Made by a program: the position numbers and the translations under genes | Part shown: positions 45,401 through 48,637 of the stretch, one piece after another | How the letters are laid out: each line of letters opens with the position of its first letter | Numbering within the stretch: the stretch's first letter is position 1 | Assembly (NCBI GenBank): GCA_025765595.1 | Contig: JAIVFH010000216.1 | Location: forward strand, 1-48,637 | Source: Obelidium mucronatum | Taxonomy: Eukaryota > Chytridiomycota > Chytridiomycetes > Chytridiales > Chytriomycetaceae | Direction: 5' to 3' | DNA: 48,637 nucleotides | Notes under the pieces: generated by a model | Database searches by the model: none | Told to the model about the DNA's origin: nothing | What the model saw: only the letters and a program-made list of their open reading frames with translations

Positions 45401-46792
45401 AATCAATAGTAGGAACGCGATCAATTGTTGAGAAGATCTTGTAGGCAGCACCACGGGCACTTCCAACCGCAGCCAAATTGGGTGGTAACATCATCAAAGC
45501 GAAAGAACCCATCATCAAAGACAAGAATGTGACAAGAACATCTTGACCGCCCATCTTTCCTTGAACAACGAGTCGCGAACCATACCAGAAGGCGAGACCA
45601 TAGGTGCTGAACATCACGAGCATGAAGGAGCCGAAACCAATACCAAGAGTAATACCACGACGTTGGTCTGACTTTTCAGCTCTGTCGAGTTTGGTGTCGT
45701 ACTTTTCAGCAAATCTGGCTTGCAATGAGAAAGAATAAACGGTTCGGATTCCAGAAATAACTTGCTCAGCCACAGCACCGGCTTCGGCATAAGCGTCTTG
45801 ACCTTGAGTAGTGAGCTTAGAGAGAGCAGAAAACATGGTGATTCCAACACCAGCCATGACAGGGACGGCCGCCAAAAGAACAAGAGCCAAAGTTGGACCT
45901 TTAAAAAACAGTTAAGTCAATATCAAGGAGCTCGAAACGAAAAGTTTTTACCCTTGTAAAAGGCAATAACAAAACCAGTCAAGAATTGGGCAACCGATTG
46001 TATAACCAGACCGAACTTTTCAGAAATACCGTCTTGGATCAAGTTCGTATCTTGAGCAAGTCGGGTTGTAAGTGAGCCCTCTTCGGCCAGATCGAACCTA
46101 AAAACGTGCCGAAACAGCGAAGTGGAAAAGTGTTCAATCACGTGACCAATTTGGAAGGTGGGTCAGGGTGAGTGGGGAGGAAGGCGGTATAATATGCCAT
46201 ATAAGTCGTACCATCCCAAATCCTGTCTGAGAATGGAGCGCAAGTACAGCTCTCTGATCCTTCGTCCTTGGTTCTCTCCAGCCAAGACCCACAATGCCTG
46301 GGACGCATAACCAGCAATCATCATTGCAAATCCAAAGTAAACAAAGTTGAGAATCAAAGGATACATTGGCGAAGGATCAAAGGCTGGCATGGCTACACCA
46401 GGCGGTAACTGTGCAAGTTGTCCACCAGGTTGCATAGCTGCACCTGCAGACCCCAGGACGTCTCCAAGAATAAGAATCGCAGCGGGAACAAGGGCTCCGT
46501 TAGCAATGCTACAGACAAGAGCAACGCTGTAGGAGCAGAATACAAGCGTTAGTTTCAATATACATCACCTGCAAACAAACACATACGCAATCATCAGCTT
46601 ATCAGTGGTATCAGCAAATCGAAAGAGAGACAGCATTGAAACAGCTGGCTCTTTCGGCTTGGGTTCACCCTTTGGTTTCCTTGTAAAGAATCCTTTCTTG
46701 GCTGGTAGTAACGCATCGGCACCTTTGGAGGATCCGTCAGGGAGACTCCGATCAGTGCTATCTTCAACGACTACAGTGGCTGGTTTGGTCAT
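42437..46792 (-). CDS. Full-length ABCB (MDR/Ste6-type) transporter 2
   Basis: Exons are 46792-46587, 46526-46212, 46097-45952, 45898-45188, 45134-44788, 44723-42851 and 42792-42437 (1,317 aa). It has the same seven-exon structure and phases as ABCB transporter 1; exons 3, 4, 5 and 7 are equal in length (146, 711, 347 and 356 nt). Layout is TMD-NBD-TMD-NBD, with GPSGSGKSS and GPSGCGKSS Walker A motifs, two LSGGQKQR signatures and two [10 protein letters not shown](D) Walker B/D-loop motifs. Introns are 53-114 nt and carry no repeats. The N-terminus ([17 protein letters not shown]) differs from transporter 1, while the cores are very similar, so this is a gene duplication followed or accompanied by inversion. 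Both catalytic sites look intact; the substrate is unknown. Confidence 0.94.
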
Positions 46793-46872
46793 CCGCAGCA
46801 GTCTACTTTGATGGGAGTTGGCGTGTGAGTTTGCCTCCTTTTAATGTAATTTGCAATATCGATTTCACATGA

Positions 46873-47238
46873 TCACCTTTTGATTTTGTCAACAAACCAC
46901 CACGTTGACAGTAATTCCTTGGGCGTCCCACGAATTTTCAATAGCCGATTAGATGCATTGTTTGAAATATTTAGATTATTTGCTTGCTGGGCCTGATTTA
47001 CAGGAATTCCTCCGTTGGTATGGGAACATGTGGCTGGCTCTGCATGAACAACACCCTTTGAAATGAGGAATCGAGACATTTGACGTAATGGCTGAAAGTT
47101 TGAAGTTTTTACTATTTTTTCTTCTTGCCAGTGCCCTTGCTTTATAACGGCTGATGACAAAAAGTGAGTGGGAATCATTACACATTTTTCAAGCTTCTTC
47201 AATTTCCAAGAATTACACATCAAGTAGAAGTAGACCAT
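46873..47238 (-). CDS. Hypothetical protein (121 aa), weak
   Basis: An open frame runs from ATG at 47238 to a stop at 46873 and includes PLRQMSRFLISKGVV and STWWFVDKIKR. It lies between ABCB transporter 2 and the Hrd3-like gene, and is head-to-head with the latter. A second open segment upstream (about 47,220-47,405) might be a 5' exon. No domain, signal peptide or repeat is seen. It could equally be the long upstream region of the transporter gene. Confidence 0.25.
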   Translation of the reverse strand: MVYFYLMCNSWKLKKLEKCVMIPTHFLSSAVIKQGHWQEEKIVKTSNFQPLRQMSRFLISKGVVHAEPATCSHTNGGIPVNQAQQANNLNISNNASNRLLKIRGTPKELLSTWWFVDKIKR

Positions 47239-47462
47239 CGTTGAACCTGCTTTAATTTGTCAACAGATTCTTTCCCATTGCATAAGTTGGCTCCTACAGC
47301 AGTGGGTCTCGGCCTGTTTCTTGGACACGTGGAGACTGAGAAAAACACAGAAACACTAGATAAAGCATTACCGCTTTTCGTATTATTATATTTTATTATT
47401 TTCATTTAAATTAATATTAAGTTATTTTCAGTTATTTTGGCCAATCGAAATCAGCCACAAAA

Positions 47463-48637
47463 ATGCAACTGTTTAAGTTGCTAGTGACGGTCGCTGCCAC
47501 AGTCGCTACCAGCACGATCACCGAACCTAACGAAGCTCCAGAATCAATTCTAGACGCAGGTTCGGCATGTTCAAAAGCCGTACAACTGTATTCAACTCAT
47601 GGTTTGATGAAAACAGGAAGGGCTCAGTTTGAGTACGGATCAACTCTCCTACGATCGCTGCTTCCAATTCAACAAATAAACGGAGATGATGATGATGATG
47701 CTGCGAGTATTGCAGGAGTCGGACTTCGATTGCTCCACCAAATCCTTCCTGACCAACTAGTCTCGCTCATACCACTACAACTGCCGGACGAACACCATCC
47801 TCTCAAACCGTCAGCATCGAATATTCAAAAGGAGATTGAAGAACACCTGCAAGTCCTCGCTCAGCATCCAGCGGTTGCATCATTCGCTGTGGACTCGAAA
47901 GCAGGAGCGGTCGCAAAGAGACAGGCGGCTGTGGCGGTTCTCGAAGAAGCAGCTAATTTCCATTCTAATCCTGATGCACAAATGCTTCTTGGGGATATGT
48001 TTTTGGTATGTACCCCCCCAACCCAAAGGAATGACTGACACCAATGAATTATAACAATCCCCATCAGCACTCACGAATGCTTCATAAACGAGATGTCCAT
48101 CGCGCTCTTCCTTACTACCAATCACTTGCAACCACCCACGGAAATGCCACAGCGCAACGGATTCTCGGTCTCATGCACGCGACAGGCGTGGGCGTCAAGA
48201 GGGACTATGCAAAAGTAAGCCAAGCGCTTTTTATATTACATGCGTTTTGATTTTTTTTTTTTCCTTCAACAAAGGCACTACTTTACTTGAGTTTTGCAGC
48301 CCTTGGAAACGATATGTTAGCTCACCAAACACTCGGATACTGGCATTCCGTCGGCATTGCGACCCCCAAATCATGTGAAGACGCAGTATGGCATTATCAG
48401 ACAGTAGCAGACCAAAGTAATTTTTAAAAAAAAACATCACGCGTTTTCTAAACTAGCCCCCCCTTCTTGCACATATAGCCATCGAAAAGTTCAAATCGGG
48501 ACCACCAGGAGGTCTCACACTCCCTCGTTCCAAAATCCGTCTCCCAGAATCTGAAGGCGGCATCTACGGCCAAGGCGCATCCGGCGCTGGCGCACCCTCC
48601 AAAAACCTCCCCCAAACCGCAGAATCCCAAAAAAACG
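47463..48637 (+). CDS. HRD3: Hrd3/SEL1L-like ERAD adaptor, 5' part (cut by window end)
   Basis: Exons seen are 47463-48005, 48068-48214, 48275-48416 and 48479 to the window end. The N-terminus MQLFKLLVTVAATVATSTI is a likely signal peptide. Sel1-type repeats follow: ALPYYQSLATTHGNATAQ, ILGLMHATGVGVKRDYAK, ALLYLSFAALGNDMLAH and DAVWHYQTVAD. After that come FKSGPPGG and IRLPESEGGIYGQGAS, a segment I associate with fungal Hrd3 proteins. Hrd3/SEL1L is the ER-luminal partner of the Hrd1 ubiquitin ligase and recruits misfolded proteins for degradation. The C-terminal repeats and membrane anchor lie outside the window. Introns are 60-62 nt. Confidence 0.87.

Overview
The window is nuclear DNA from a compact eukaryotic genome, most likely a zoosporic (flagellated) fungus of the chytrid type. 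Genes lie tens to a few hundred bases apart and are split by many small GT-AG introns, mostly 42-115 nt, plus two apparent GC-AG introns. A full CFAP57 gene (motile-cilium protein) implies a flagellated stage. The Hrd3-like, ENOPH1-like and fumarate reductase/cytochrome b5 genes would fit a fungus. The organism call is inference; no rRNA or tRNA gene was seen.

Layout. 1-2,310: left arm of an inverted duplication, holding a broken copy of the telomere gene TEN1 and a T-rich tract. 2,311-3,105: no convincing gene. 3,106-10,291: three tandem + strand GT31-type glycosyltransferase paralogs; the third fuses two transferase domains, the first without the DDD motif. 10,337-14,174 (-): SNF2/RING helicase of the Rad5/Rad16/Uls1 group with SUMO-interaction-like motifs at both ends. 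14,215-14,960 (-): truncated Xaa-Pro aminopeptidase pseudogene. 15,160-17,429: right arm of the inverted duplication, including an intact TEN1. 17,833-18,237 (-): small single-pass membrane protein, head-to-head (59 bp) with a golgin-like coiled-coil protein at 18,297-23,931 (+). 23,971-25,408 (-): enolase-phosphatase E1 with a Lys/Glu-rich tail. 25,526-29,383 (-): Cys-rich, regulator-like protein. 29,740-35,393 (+) and 42,437-46,792 (-): two full-length ABCB transporters in opposite orientation, enclosing CFAP57 (35,564-39,840, -) and a soluble fumarate reductase with C-terminal cytochrome b5 (39,935-42,144, -). 46,873-47,238 (-): weak hypothetical gene. 47,463-48,637 (+): 5' part of an Hrd3/SEL1L ERAD gene, cut by the window end.

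The most unusual feature is a family of short perfect hairpins (6-bp stem, 3-4 nt loop, type ACCGCC-GAA-GGCGGT). They are amplified to about 10 and about 30 copies inside single introns of two unrelated genes on opposite strands. In both genes the loop has the same orientation relative to transcription, and almost every variant loop fits GNA or GTAA. The arrays also contain look-alikes of the host introns' own splice-junction sequence. They make these introns 414 and 1,281 nt long, while the same intron in the ABCB paralog is 60 nt.

Exon models were built by hand from splice consensus, reading frame and paralog comparison; no alignment or RNA evidence was available.
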